DNA from: Dissophora ornata
Taxonomy: Eukaryota; Mortierellomycota; Mortierellomycetes; Mortierellales; Mortierellaceae
Assembly: GCA_025201705.1 (NCBI GenBank)
Contig: MU616640.1
Location: forward strand, 1 to 64,000
Reading direction: 5' to 3'
DNA: 64,000 nt
Shown here: positions 46,297-60,000 of the stretch, one piece after another
Layout of the letters: every line of letters starts with the position of its first letter
How positions within the stretch are numbered: the first letter of the stretch is position 1
Translations under genes and position numbers: made by a program
The notes under the pieces: generated by a model
Databases searched by the model: none
Seen by the model: only the letters and a program-made list of their open reading frames with translations
What the model was told of the DNA's origin: nothing

Positions 46297-47178
46297 GGTA
46301 TTATTCTAGCCCGGGTGGTGGAGAGCGCTCGCTCAATGAATACAGCAGGTGGCAAAAATGCTTGGGAGATGATTTTGGGTGTCGGGGAAGAAAGATGGAA
46401 AAAAAAGGCGAGGGTCATTGTGGGCCATTGAAAATAGGGCGAGGGCATGGACATGGTGCATTGATTTTTTTTCTTTTTTGTATCACAACCCAAAACAAAC
46501 AATGTCATTCGCTACTTTTGACTGTATCAATGGCTCAACGCCAGTTCTCCATGTGCATAAGTAGCTGGCTTTACTGTAAGAAACCGAACTCACTCTACTG
46601 TGCTCTTGTAACTGAGCCCGACATCCTTTCAAAGGTTTGGGATTACAAGGTCCTGTAAATGCAGTATACTTTATCCCGTCAGCGACTGCGGTCATCTTGT
46701 CAGTGGTAGATCCTTCGCTGAAAATCATTTACCATTTCTGCTCCTGCGCCAGACACAATGATTCTCAAGCGCATAATAAACAAATCTCAACTCTCCCTGC
46801 ACTTTCATGTCCCACTATCAGTATTCCCTACCCTGTCAGCAACCATTCGACTATTCGACGTATGCTGCGGCAGTGCCATGATGCTCAGATTTTGGTCCAA
46901 TTTATTTTTTATCACCATGTTTTCTTGGCTTCCTTCTCTATGTCACTCGCTCTTCGTCGTTCCTGTTGAATCTGTTTGTTTGTTTTTTTTCATGGCTCAT
47001 CACAACAGTAGAGGAGTTCATAGCCGTGGGATAGACCCTAATGCATCCTCTACAGCTTCTGCACCTAGAAGGTTGTGTCTGATGGCTTGTCAACAATTTC
47101 GGGAAGCGGAAAATTGTCAACATAAAGTGCCTGCTACCACCTTCCTTGCCAAAAAGGACTCCTCGCTGACTGCTCGCT
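46297..47178. other. Spacer between the 1,105-residue gene and the RapGAP stop
   Basis: 882 bp, the promoter of tandem copy 2 and the 3' region of the RapGAP gene (TTTATT, i.e. AATAAA on the minus strand, near 46899). No gene is supported. Confidence 0.5.
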
Positions 47179-50100
47179 TCAGACCATACTGGCTCCTCCC
47201 TGACTTTCGGATAACATCTGCTCTTCATCTTTGCCTTCCTTCTCACTCATATCCTCAGAGTTGAACACATCAATTTCGGCAGCACACCATGCATCTGTTC
47301 CTGCGACTGTAGTGTTTGCAGATACAGAAGATGGGATGGATGTAAACGTGTCAGAGGGAAGGATGCATTCATTCTCCAGGTTCATCATGGAGCAGCTCTC
47401 CTGTATCGCCGGCTGTTCTACAGGCAAACGCCTATTGACGTCCTCTTCAGGTGCACTGATACAGCGCTGCTGTTGTTGGGGTCTTGGAATAGATGCATGT
47501 GAAGATACGATCGCCTTGCAATTCAAATAGTCTGTCTTTGTCGTGGGCAAAGTCGATGCTATACTGTTCACAGGAGCTGATCCAGGTGCAGAAGATGAGA
47601 CTACCGCGGAGGCGGACGTTGGTGTCGACCCAAGGATTGATCCCGATCCAAGCGAGCTCCTTGAGTCCATCGGCCTCAAAGACGCCGGTGTATATGCCAG
47701 CGGCAATTCAGGAGACTGCCAGCCTTTTTTATCTCTAGTATCCATAGTGCTACTCGATAGATGATCTGGAATCGGGGTTACACCAGAATACAGTGTCGTA
47801 ACAGAGGACGGCGTGGTCGATCCTGTCGACGGTGATGCTCCTGGGGAACCTAGGACCTCTAGACCAGTTCTTTGATCGGCGGAGAATGAGCTCCTGTTGA
47901 GCGCATCTCTGGATGCAAGACTCCAGAGCGGCTGAGGAGAGACGCTAGCATCGCTAACACCAGTGATTGTAGCCGTGCTTGCACTATTAATCACGCTGCT
48001 ATCACCCGTGCTTGATCTCAGGGATGCAGAAGGCAACGAACTGCTGGAATAGAGAGATGAGGATGAGAATGCTGAGATAGTTGATGGTGAAGATGCTGAG
48101 GGTGGTGGTACATTCTGATACTGTGGAGAACGGCGAGGATAAGAGTGTGAAGAACATAGCGTAGGAGTTGCTATCGCAGTGTTGATTTGCATAGGCGCCT
48201 TGTTCCTCAAGATGTAGCCCTCTTTGAACTTCAGAGGCTGCCCCTGAGCGTTTGCTGGTGCAACTGCCTCTTGGTAGTGGGAATGCGGGGGCGGTCCAGT
48301 ATTCAAGCGCTGACGGAGTGGTCTCTGCTGCAGCTGCAGCTGACAAGAGCAATGATGGTGGTGGTGATGTTGACAGCAATGATCATGGTGCTGCCCGCCA
48401 TGACCATTATCGCTGCTCCAAGTTCCTAGGGGCGATGTTACATAGCCCAAGTTGGATGGCTTCGAACTCAAATGTGTTGTGGGCCCTAGGCTAGAGGTGT
48501 CATTAGAGCTTGCCCTCCGCCTTACAAGTGTCGTGAGGAAGTTGTGCGCGCGACCTTTCATGGATGAATGGACTGGGGCCGCGTTGGCGGTGGTTGTGTT
48601 TATAACTGTGTGACGAATCGCAATAGCTGCTGACGATCCAATGTTCTGATCCTCGCTCGAGCCACGGTTGTGACCTTTTTTTGGATGCCTCGCGTGGAGA
48701 TTCTCTTGGATTGGTGTGAGCAGTAGGTCCAGCTCTGACTTTGATCGACCCTTGTTATTATCTGTCGATTTACGGTATACGTTAGCGGTGTGGTCGTAGC
48801 ATATCACAATCAAAGGCAAAAAAAAAAAAAAAAAAAAACTCACGGATACTCATTCCCACGATGCTAGCGTTACCCATCTCTTCCGAACCCACGGCTTGCT
48901 GTAATTTCTCTCCAAAGGAAGTTTTTCGCTGTGATTGATACAGCTCGGAGGCGCTATGACGGCTTACTGGAACACGGGTTTCTGTCGGTGATGGAACCTG
49001 CTGCAGTCCAGTTTTCAAGGGACTCGAGACATCAGATCGCTCAGTTTTCATGGCATTAGATGCAAATGATGGCGATGAACAGTTCGACTGGCAACTGACT
49101 GGATCTGTACAGCAGCAGCAGCACGAGCATGGACCACAACAGCCTCGGTGATAAAAGGAAGTATCGAAATGACTGATTTCATTTCCCGATGGAACGGTCG
49201 GTACCGAAGCAAGGACCGCTGATGGCAAAGAGGATAATGTAGGGGATACCAGACTCTCGATGTACTCTGGGCGGTCTAAACTGTGGCCCTGCTGCTGGCG
49301 TATTGGAGCGTCGGAATGACCACCTCCTAAGACGTTGATAGCAACATCGTCTCGCTCTTTCTGATCGCTATCTGCAACTCCAGCAGCCTGTAAACCTAGT
49401 ACGTCTAGTGAGTTCCGTGAGGCTATTGGTCCGGGAACAGTAGCATGTGTGTGATTCCGGCTTTCATCAACCATGAGCGTTGAGGGGCCAGCAGGCGACT
49501 GCATAGGGTAACAGGAGTCTCCATCCTTCCCGCGATGGTTATTGTGGTCGTGGTGGATGTGATGATGATGGCATCCATGGTGAGCGTGGTGGTGGTTGTG
49601 GTGGGCGCGACAGTGAATGACGGCCGTGGATGGTGTAGGAGGTGCTGCCAGGGTCTGACTCGCCACGGATGTGTTTAAGCCCGAGATCGTGGTTGTTGAA
49701 TGTCCTGGAGTTGTCGATGCCGCCACTGCTTTGTGTTGCTTGGAGAGCTTCTTTTCTGCGTCTTTATCTTTGGTCAGACAGTTGGCCTTTGCCACCAAAT
49801 TTTCTAGCATTCCCGACCGTGCTCGCTGATGTGGCCTAACCAACTTTGGAGCCTTGTAAGCAGCATTTTCGCCATTGATCATCTTACACAACAAGAACGC
49901 GCGCAACTCCTGCGGGGTCCTGAAGATGGCAGGATCCGGCAATGGCGGCCCGAACTCTGGCACCTGCTCGTCGCATGCAATAGCAACGCTATAGCCTTTC
50001 GTTCCATCTGGTAAAGAAATCAGATGAATGACCACGAAGATGTGCAGGAACTGAGACTTTATCGTGTTGGGGACAATGGGTTGGTCGCCATCGACAAAGA

Positions 50101-53100
50101 TAATGCAAATAATATCATTCCCGATATGCCGTTTACGTTGGATTTGTTGTCGATCTCCCGTTTTGAAAGGAAGTAATGTAGAGACGTGGTACATGATCTC
50201 AAAGCCGTCGCCCCAGGTGTCGCAGTATGAATGTTCACCCGCTTCTCCCACTGGTTTGTTTGTGCGCCAGAATAAGAAATGAAGAGACCGTTAATATGAT
50301 GTCTCAAATACCCTTGTGGTTGAAAATCTGTGTACTATGATGACTTACATCGTGTATCTAGTCCACCTGAGAACCTCTCGAAACCTTTCAGAGTCACCTT
50401 TTGTCCTAGAACACCGCTCCCTAAAAACTCTTCGAATCTCGGGCTCGATGTCATCTGGTTTCCGAACCACTCCTCCTCTTTTGTCTGACCCGGAAGAACC
50501 AGCAGCACTCCAAACTTATAGTTGAACCTCAGCATAGTTTCATCAAACTTGGCTAATTCCTTTTCAAAGTGAGGGTTCGTGTGGACTTTCTTCAGTTTGG
50601 AGGCTGCCTGCTGCGTGATAGCTGAGTGGATTGACGGAAAGATAGTCTTCCACTGTGGTTTGCCAACACGTCGCGTCAAGTTATTCAAAGGGCTAGATTC
50701 TGGTTCTGGCAGTACGACCCTTATACTGTCGACGTCCTTCTGTCGCAAGATACAGCGGTACTGCCAGCGTGGCGCGGTGCTGCCATGGTTTCCGCTAGTG
50801 CCAACGCCAATGTTGTGATTAACTAGTTGAGGGGTGTTGGGCGTGGATATTGACGAGGCTAAGGTAGACACTGGCACCAAGTGAGTATTTGCTGGTGAGA
50901 GCGAGCTCGTAATCGCGTTGGATCCGGCTAAGGTTGTCGCGTGAATCTCTGCGGCGCCAGAGCTGTACCATGAAGTGTTGTCAGGGATCACAGAACGAGT
51001 GAAGCGCGATTTCATAACATGTGCCGAAATTTAAGGTGCTCACCTTCCAGCTCCTGTTGCAACAACCGTTGCTGTGGATTGGACTACACGCATTGCCTCG
51101 GAACCCGATCCGGGAGCAGACATTGCACTACCGCCACCTCCTGGATGAAACCCACCACCTCTGCCAGGGTAAAAGCTTTGGGTTGAATGGACGAGCTCAG
51201 GACGAACAGAACTTTCGGGATTCATGGATCCACAAGTTGATAGAGTCGACATCGCGCCAACCTGGACACTCGAAGTTGAAGAGTGAGATGCCACCGGGCC
51301 TGTGTGGAATCGGCCAGAAGTTGGGGGTCTGGATTCTATTGGGACAACTAAATCCTTGATGATCGAGATGATGACTGTCCCCAACCCTTCCACTTGACCC
51401 ACGAACGTGCGATGTTCTTGTTTCATAATAAGGAATAAAATGAATTGGGTCAGATCGGAAAAAGAACTCGCATGAATGAAAAAATGCATGAAATACTCAT
51501 TGCGTCATCGCATACCCTTTCCAAGAAACCAGTTACGGTAGTAATATGCTTCGTGACCCATGTGCTCTCTAGAGTATTCTCCCAGCATGGACATATCTGC
51601 TTTTGAGATCGCTCCTGCTCCTACTTGTGTGGATCTAATACCCCCGACATCGCTTCCTGTGCCAACGGTGGCTGGGTTGCCCGTTGAAATGGCTCCTCCT
51701 ACACCAGTGCTTCCAACCATCCCCTTTCGCTTCTGAAGATTCGCCCATTCGTCTTTGCTTTCCGGCAAGCTCTTGACACGGGTCATGGTATGCCCCTCGA
51801 ATTTGGCGATGGCCTTGCTGCTTGCAAGACTAGTCAAGTGCGCTCTTGAAGTCTCTTGGCCATCCGCACTGATGTTGGTGGTGGTGGAGGAAACCTTGGT
51901 AGCCTTAGCCGTGTCCGCGGCAACGGTTCGGCCTGGTTTATCAGATGGAGTTGCTTGAACAGCGAATGCTCTGCTCAGCAACGATCGCTGTGGCGATCCT
52001 GTCACTGGCATGGCAATAGGTAGATCTATTGCGTGCTGATGCTCCGGTCGTAATGTACGTTCGATCTTTTTCAGGTCGTTGCAGCCCTCGATTCTGTAGC
52101 CGGTAGTCGGAATCACGAACATCTACCAAAGGAAATCTCCAAAATATTAGGAAAAGAGAAAAAAAGAAAAAAAAAGAAAGCGATGCCAACGATGCGGTTG
52201 TCTTTGGGAAAGACCTCTTACCCGATTGTACACACGCATGTATTCAGCGACGCATATTTCAGCCATGGAAAGGACCGTGCGTATCTGGAGAGAGACATGC
52301 AATAAATCAGCTGCCACTTATAGTGGAAAAAATGTAGAATCAAGAAGCAAGCATCCAAAAAATAGCTTACATAGTCTTTGACGGTGTCCTGCTGCTCCTG
52401 GCAGGTCAACACCCCTGGACTGCCTGCATCCTCCGGCTTGTGGCTTTGTGGGCGATATCGATACTGGTGCTTGTGAGGGTTCTGACGTTGCTGAATACGG
52501 TCCTTCGACTCCTTCTTGCTTAATTGCCTGGTGTCGGAAATCTCCACCTCTCCTGACAGTCTTAGCAGGGTGCACGCTGCGACTGGGTGTTGCTCCTCGG
52601 CTTGCTGAACTTGATGTCGCTGTTCAGGGCCTGATACTTCAAGTGTCTTCTGTTGAACCTCATGATTCTGTCTGTTTTGATTGAGTCCCATTGCCTCGAC
52701 CGAAGGCGAGCTGCATTTACCCGCCCGCAAAACCTCTTGTGCCAGAAAACACGTCTCGTCTAGCTCTCTGGATAGCTTCGAGAACTGCTCTGTTGAGACA
52801 TACTTTACCAATAATTCCATCATCCGTGTCATCGTATGATCTATCTTGTTAAATAGCAATGTGACGGATTCTACCAGATCCTTGCTCAAATCAATCGCAT
52901 CGTTCTCAGCTTCAGGCAGCTGCTTGACGAAATTTTTGGGCTTAAATGCTTCTGTCGGTGTCATGTCGCGGCTTCGTCCTTTATCAGAATCCTCTCTGAG
53001 CTCGGTTGATGGTTCTGTCGCAGAGTCCTCTGTGCCAATAAATTGTTCACTTGAATTTGTTTCTGCGGTCGCAGTGGAAACCCTCGCTGTCTTCTCATCG

Positions 53101-56100
53101 GTCGTCGCAGAAGCAGCTGCCGTCGACGTTTTCGGGGCCGGAACGGAAATGGTGTCGAGATGCTTAATGACTAGACCACACTTGATGCGCAGCGTACTCA
53201 ATAGGGAGCGTAGAGTCGTCGCAGGGTCAGGCTGGGGCACATTCTTACGCTTGGGATTCATATGCGACATATTGTCCGGTAACTAGCCCCATAAAAAATG
53301 TGATCAATAAGGGTATAAGCAAATGATGCAGGACAATAGGATTTCCATGCTTCTTACAGTCTCTTCAGAGCTAAATCTCCGTTTTGGTGGCAAATCATCC
53401 GGCATAAGTGCGATGAATTGATCCGCTGTCAAAAGATCCGCATCTTGCAATGACATACTCCTTTGTCGCTTGTAATGGATTATTGGGGTATAATCCGCAA
53501 CAGCGCTCCTCGGTTCCAGATGAGGGACGTTTGAGTTCCGAGGCGCCGCTATAGAGCTAGGTTTCGGATTTGGGTATATCATCGATTTGATGACCAATTT
53601 GCTACTACTACTTTTTGATGCTGTCGTTGCCAGACTCAAGGCTGGTGTGATGGCACTCGATGTACCTGGGTGGCTGTGATTAGAAGAGGGGCGATTCGGC
53701 ATGTAAGAGCTAAATGTCGACTGATTATTGAGTGGTGAGGAACCCAGGATTGGGGACTTGGATTTCCCCAAAGTTGACGGAGCTATTGCTAGTGGCTCTG
53801 GTGGAGGCATGTAATGGCCCAATGGTCCTTGGTGCTTGCGTTCCATTCGAGCATTCGCAATAGCGGTAGGCGACAGTGGTGGTTTTGGTGGGCTCGGATT
53901 GGATGGTTTCTCCGTCGACGATGACAGGACCGGTTTGGTTGATGACTTTTGTTCTATTGACGCCAACGACGATACTTGCGTGATTGTTGTTCCAGGTGCG
54001 TGCGAATTTGCGGCCAAAGTCGACGCATCCAATCTTGCAGAGACAGCAGATGAAGGGAGTGCGGAGGAATCTGCTGTCATATACGGCTCCAACGGTTGCT
54101 TCGAGCTCACACTTGCGGTTCCTGAGGTTTGCCCTGTCGATGCTGAGGCATCTGAAGGACCAGATCCTACACCGCTACTCTCAGTCACAATATCCTCCAT
54201 TTTGATTGCCTTTGATTTTGCGTCGCCACCACCAAACGATATCCTGCTGAGCTCACTCCCAAATAAGTACTGCCCTACCGACCCTTCATTACCATTTATT
54301 GACTTCTCTTTGCTCGTCCCATCGATACTCAAATCCAAGCTGTCCTTCATCATAGACTGAAGTAATGCTGCGGAATGCATATCCCGCTCGCTTCGAAAGT
54401 GCTTCACCGCAGAATGGCGACCCTGCTGGCTTCTCGGTTTGTTCTCCTCGGAAGCGCTATCAGTACCATCCGCTACAAAGATCGAGTTCGAGGAGATATG
54501 ACTCGCGCTGACAGTCCTTCTCGAAGTCTGCTTCTTAGATCCAGATCGGATGCCACTTCCGAGTCCATGCCCGTAGTCACGTCCCTGTTCAGTTACGGGC
54601 GTATTTTCGGACGGGCTTTCGGCCCCGCTGCTGTTGCCATGACTACTGTTCGTGCTGCTCGTGCTGCTCATGAATCTCTCTGACCCAAAGACGTTCTTTG
54701 GCCCATTTCGATGAGGCTGAGGTAGAGTATTGTGATGGCCCATCTCCTTAATCCCTGTAGATGTTTTCTGAATAACAGCAGTCATCACAGGATGCGAGTT
54801 TGGAGCCGTGCTTATATTCGATATCGACGTTGAGCTGTGGTGGGGATGATGAGCTTGCTCCTCCATGAAACCGGAGAGCGAACGCCTGGATTTTTTTATA
54901 TTGCCGCCGTCGTTCATGTCCAGCCCGTTATGGCTGCTACTGATGCTGCTGTGACTACTGCTCCCAGGCGTCGTCCCTCCCAGAGTCGTCATTCCTGTTG
55001 TGTTGACAGACGCAAATGTCGAAGCGGACGTTGAGAAGTGGATAGCTGGGTTCTTCACAGGAGGTTCCGGTGTTGGCTTGGCTATTAACACCGACAACGA
55101 ACTGCGCCTGATATTGCTCAGAGTTGGTTCATGTGGAGGAAGTGCTGCGTTCACGCCTGCTGGAAATTTATTCTTGTGGATACTGGCCATTGAAATCGAG
55201 GGGAATTTGAATCGCCCCAAACGTGCCAATCGCGAAGATGATTTTGAGTTCATCTCTTGGGTCATGTTCGATGCGTCGGAGGTGACAGACGGGTTGGATG
55301 CGGACAGAGCAGTGCTCTGTAAAATTTCCTGGTTCAGTCTGCTTCGCGGCAGTGATGGTGGGGACATGGAGTGCCTTCGACCTGTGGCGAAATACTGCTG
55401 TCGTATCACGCTCTCCATTGAATCTTCACTGGATGTAGAAGCATGGCGATGAATCTCCTGTAGTCCCAATCTGTTACAAAAATCCTTTCTCTCAAGATCA
55501 TCTTGGCTGTGATGGGGCCGCACATCCATCGACGGCTCCATGACATCTATGACGCTCTGGACCTTTTTCTCTGCGGGCTGCATCTGAATCGAACCACGCC
55601 TGTTCTTTAAAGCGGACGGGATCATCATTGAGAACCCAATACCGTTGATTCCACGTTCGAGGCCCTGAGGACGTTGTGCTGACTTTTTTTTCCTGTCGCT
55701 CTCGTTCCCGGCATGATTGCTTTGCTCAATCTTGTGTACACTGTTGATACTGACGTCTCTATTCGTCGCCGATAGTGCTACTGATGGGGACGGCGTCGAA
55801 ATGGAGGTGAGATGACCATTCTGAACGTTATTTACTAGTGACATCACTGTTAGTTTTGTTAACCCCCCAGCGCTGGCCCCCTTGCTTCCTTGAGCTTCCG
55901 CAGTTGACCCAGCGCTCTTTGGCATGAGCACATCACTCCCAACTTCGATTCGTGGCCATAGGAAGTGACTCATAAGTCCACCATTTCTTTCTTTGTTGTC
56001 CCGGCTACCAGATTTTCTGCCCTGCCACTGCGACTCGTCTGAACTCGACTCGTGTTCACTAGAAGTATCTCTTCGAAAAAGGACATCCAAAGACCCTCTG

Positions 56101-57080
56101 CGCCCTTGCTGCTTCGCCTTTAATAGTGCCGAAGAAGATGAAAATCCTATGGCCACAGAAAGCCGTCGACCCAAATGAGGGTGATAATCCTTTTCCTTAT
56201 TTGTGGATCCTGCTTTGCTTCCGTTTTTGTCGCCTGGACAATCAGGAGACTTACGGTTTTGGGAATGCTCCTGCAGGCTCTTGGACGCTCTTCCAACTGG
56301 ATCTGAGGACCCGTCGGAAACGTCCACCGGAGTCGTGGATGCGGTTGCACACGTGGAAGGATTAAAATTGTGCAGAACTGTTGTCGACGGTGGTGATGCT
56401 GATGCTGATACTGTTGGTGCGCCTGAAGCTGGAGAGAGTGAAGAGAGCTCCTTTTTGCCTGGCTTACTGGTCTTCTGTTTGGTGCCACTCATCGGATTAA
56501 GTGACCCCAAGAAACCAAGGGCTTTACTTCCACGTTGAGTGCTGGCTTTGCGGATCATTGAGGGGTTGGAGATTTCCTGAGTGGTAGCCGCCGGTACGGT
56601 CGTAGTAGCACCTAGATGATTGGCTGTACTGTCCTCGCTTTCGTTATGGATCTCACCGTCGATGTCGATGGCGGCAACGTGGCCGGCACTGCTATTATGA
56701 TTACTTAGAATGTGTGCGGTATAATCATTTTCAGGGATGAAGTTGGTATCGATGTTGGGCTCTTGGCTATTTACAGGAGGGGTTGTTGTAGTAGGCGATG
56801 TAGAATTGTCCGCAGATGAATGTGGAGATTGCTGTGGAGTCGTGGTCGGTAGCGTAGCGGATGAAGAAGACGTAGAGGAGACCCTCGATATTGGCGAGGA
56901 TAATGAAGGCGAGGGCATCGATGTGGCTACGGTGGTGTTTGTGATTTTGAGATTCGTTGGAGGCTCACGCTCTGTTGCCTCTGCTGCGGATATTGAGAAT
57001 GTGTTCATGGTATCTTTGAATATTGCATTCGATCCAGAGACTGGAGCAGAAGATGGCGACGTTCCCGAAGGCATGGCCAT
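47179..57080 (-). CDS. Giant RapGAP-domain protein (about 3,093 residues)
   Basis: Eight exons (57080-53358, 53282-52371, 52284-52222, 52122-51516, 51416-51044, 50962-50349, 50250-48844, 48761-47179) join with matching phases into 3,093 residues. RapGAPs inactivate Rap/Rheb-type Ras GTPases using an Asn thumb. Evidence for the domain (about residues 2,050-2,240): FNYKFGVLLVLPGQTKEEEWFGN, then GEAGEHSYCDTWGDGFEIMYHVSTLLP, then KRHIGNDIICIIF (thumb Asn about 2142), LHIFVVIHLI and FGPPLPDPAIFRTPQELRAFLLCKMINGE. The first 1,240 residues are Ser/Thr-rich and disordered with no clear domain. Exons 2-5 hold a helical part (TLRSLLSTLRIKCGLVIKHLD, IRTVLSMAEICVAEYM). The C-terminal 850 residues are low-complexity, with Cys- and His-rich clusters. 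Membrane or polarity signalling is plausible, not shown. The single-gene model rests on frame continuity. Confidence 0.82.
48342..48405 (-). repeat. His/Cys-rich codon tract in RapGAP
   Basis: Encodes HHDHCCQHHHHHHCSCQ, a low-complexity tract in exon 8 of the RapGAP gene. Confidence 0.8.
49081..49155 (-). repeat. Cys-rich cluster in RapGAP
   Basis: Encodes YHRGCCGPCSCCCCCTDP followed by SCQSNC: eleven cysteines in about 25 residues. Confidence 0.8.
49533..49615 (-). repeat. His-rich tract in RapGAP
   Basis: Encodes HHNHHHAHHGCHHHHIHHDH. About three quarters of residues in the core are His. Confidence 0.8.
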
Positions 57081-60000
57081 GCTACAGATTTGACAATTCC
57101 CCTTTCAAGCGCTTTTCCGAAGAGGGAGATGTCTCTATGAGGATATAAAAGGATAACCAGATTACAAAGTCAGAATAAAGGTCAGAATTGAGTAGCATGA
57201 AAAAGATATAAATAATAGATGCTTGATGTTGCATTTCAAAGCAAACACAGGAGAAGGAGGAAGGAGAGAAGGATGGAGCAACTGTCCCTACTCTGACAAA
57301 AGAGTGTTCGAGCATCCCGGACGAGCGCGCATCCACCTTTACTGTTTGTCGTGAGGGTAAATGCTTTAAGTGGCGTTGTGGATACGTAGTACAAAGCGTG
57401 GTCGATCGTATATCAAAAAATATCCATCCTCTGGAGAGGAACAGACATTCCTCCTTTCAGAAAATATGAAACGCGAAAGTTGGCTCGTTTTCAAGGCTCA
57501 ATTCTAAAATCATGTAGCTGGGGCTCTCATGAAAGGTTGGCCGTTTTAAAAAAAAAAAAAAAAAAATCACGACCCTGACGCGTGTTGTAACTGTAACACA
57601 CGGACCACGCCTGAGTCTAAAATATTGGGTCTCACTCAGCTCGCATCATCCACAGAATCGTTTGGATCATTTCACCCTCATTCCGCTCCATCCCTTAGTT
57701 CTTGTAATCATAAAGATGGCGCCTGTGGGGAGGCCAGTAGAGCTGCATGCGCGGCTCTTCTAACTGCAATTTGTCATCGCCCGCCATCTCTCCATCTGCT
57801 TCCCATCGTCCTCCATCCTCTTTCTCCCCACCTCCCTCCCTCCCTCTCTCTCTCTCTCACACACATACACATGCCGCCTGGAAGTAACGAACAGTGGCAA
57901 TATGAGAAATGATGGGCCGAGGAAATAGATCCTTGGTTATCACAATTTGAAAAATACATACATTTAAATATATCAACTGCTGCTTCTTCCGTCCAAAAAG
58001 GAGTTCACAATAGAGACGCACCGATTTTGTGTAGTTCTTGGAATGACGAAAGGGGGAGATAGAAAAACGTGTGCAATGCGGCGATGAATGGCTGTCAATG
58101 GTTTGAGGAACTGCAAGGAGATATGCACCAGGCTCTCCACAAAAACAAAAAAAAAATGACCGACACGGAGAAACGTCACGCAAAATTAGAATGAAACGGA
58201 TGAAGGTGTTTAAGAACATGTCTGAGGAAAGACTTTTTTAGACTGTGAGAGAGGTGTGAAAAGGGAGCATGAGTGGTGGAATCATTTTTTTTTCTATCTC
58301 AAGATGCATGCATTGTGTCCTACTGCACATTATAAGCAGGGTGTCTTGTGTGGATGTCAAGGGATCGAAACAGTTGACAGGGGAGGGATACAACAAAACG
58401 GCAAGAGCATAACCCCTCAAAGAAGTGTTATATGTGAATGACCTGAATAATAATGAGAGACAAAGGGCCGGCACGACCCGCTGTTTGGGGGGGTGATGCA
58501 TTTGACAAAGTTCAGAAGCAGCGGGATGCGACAGCAGGCACGTTATGTGGCAATATTATATTTCAAAGAGCTACAACCAATTATACCTTGACCTCTGATC
58601 AGAGTATGTAATGGAGTGGTATTCTTAATGTCGCTGGATAGAAATTAGCGGGCCTTGGTTATGTCGCTCGATATGTTGTGTGGCAGTGTCGTTGTCAAGA
58701 ATCGGAACGATGGAGCGAGACTGCAAGAGTGTAAGAGAAAAGAAGGAGGGCAGTTAAAGCTTTTTGAATAAAGTATGTTTTCCACTCTGCTGGGACACAA
58801 ATCCAGACTGGGCAAGAGTGACGAGAGTGGGAAGCAGCTGAGTTTATAAGATCCAGGAGAACAGTTTACAAAACGATGGTGGATAACAGAGTGTAGGTGG
58901 CTGTTGTCGGGTGTTGACTGAAGGGTGACGGGTTCAGAGTGAAAACAGTCTTGGTATGTAAAAATGATGTAGAAGGTTCGTAGCAGGGGATAAGGTGTTT
59001 TCGACGGCAAAGGGAGAAAGTAATCCATAGACGTTATTCGAAAAAGCAGAAATGCAATTGCTTCGAGAACTATAAATTGTTCCAGAGCGATCAAGCGCAT
59101 CATCTCCACGGACGACACAACACACTGCAGGAACAACACATGTCTTGCCCTCATAAAAAATCTACAACGATGTGGATGATGATTCAGGAGAGATGGCTTC
59201 AAGTATCCAGTTGTTTGCTTCATTCTCTCAATGATGTGAGGTTCCGGTCAATAAGGCGAATAAACAGTGGAGGTGTTGACCATTGAAGTCAAGTGGCCGA
59301 GCCAGTGTGAGGGAGGGGGGGAAGGATGTGTGTGTGTGTGAAGAGGAATGGTGGTTGTAAGTCGTACCTGCCACTGCGACAACGAGGAGGTGCCGTTGTT
59401 GAAAACAGAAGCAGTAAGACGAAAAGATCATGCGACGGTAGAAAAAATGTTGCAAAAGGCGGGAGAGATGAGCAGGAGCCACAGCTGATATGAGCTTTAA
59501 CGGACAATGGGTGATGGCAACAGGGAATGCAAAGAATGGAGCTCTTTGTGCAGGGTAAGAATGAAAGAATACAAACTAAGGCAGATGACGAGGAAGACCA
59601 AGGAGCAAGAGAAGGATTTCCTAGTCAAGCGACAAAGTGGGGAGGAGATGCAACTTTTGGAGATGTTGAATGAAGGGGATAGAGCATGCGAGGGAGCAAA
59701 TAATGTCCGAGAACGTGAACGAGAACACGAGCGATTGGAAAAAACAAAGAAAAAACAGGAATGAAATTCAGGAGACGGAGCCAGGCGAGGATTGTAGAAG
59801 AAGGGTGATTACCAAAGAAATGAAGGCGGTGGAGATCCACAAACGCCGCTGTCGAATACGATGGATTCGTGATAGGATGTCAGTCTTTCGAGTTGTGCCG
59901 AGGGTTGCCGCAAGCAAAACCACTTTCGTGAACGAGAGAGCAGGTCAGCCTCGCGGTACTTTTAGAAACTCGTGTGGGATGAATCGGGCTCTCTTTTTTT

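Noticed and set aside
58645..59223. Minus-strand 192-codon frame with ATG
   Set aside because: No recognised domain, composition rich in Ser/Leu/Phe/His as in random AT-rich DNA, no splice context.
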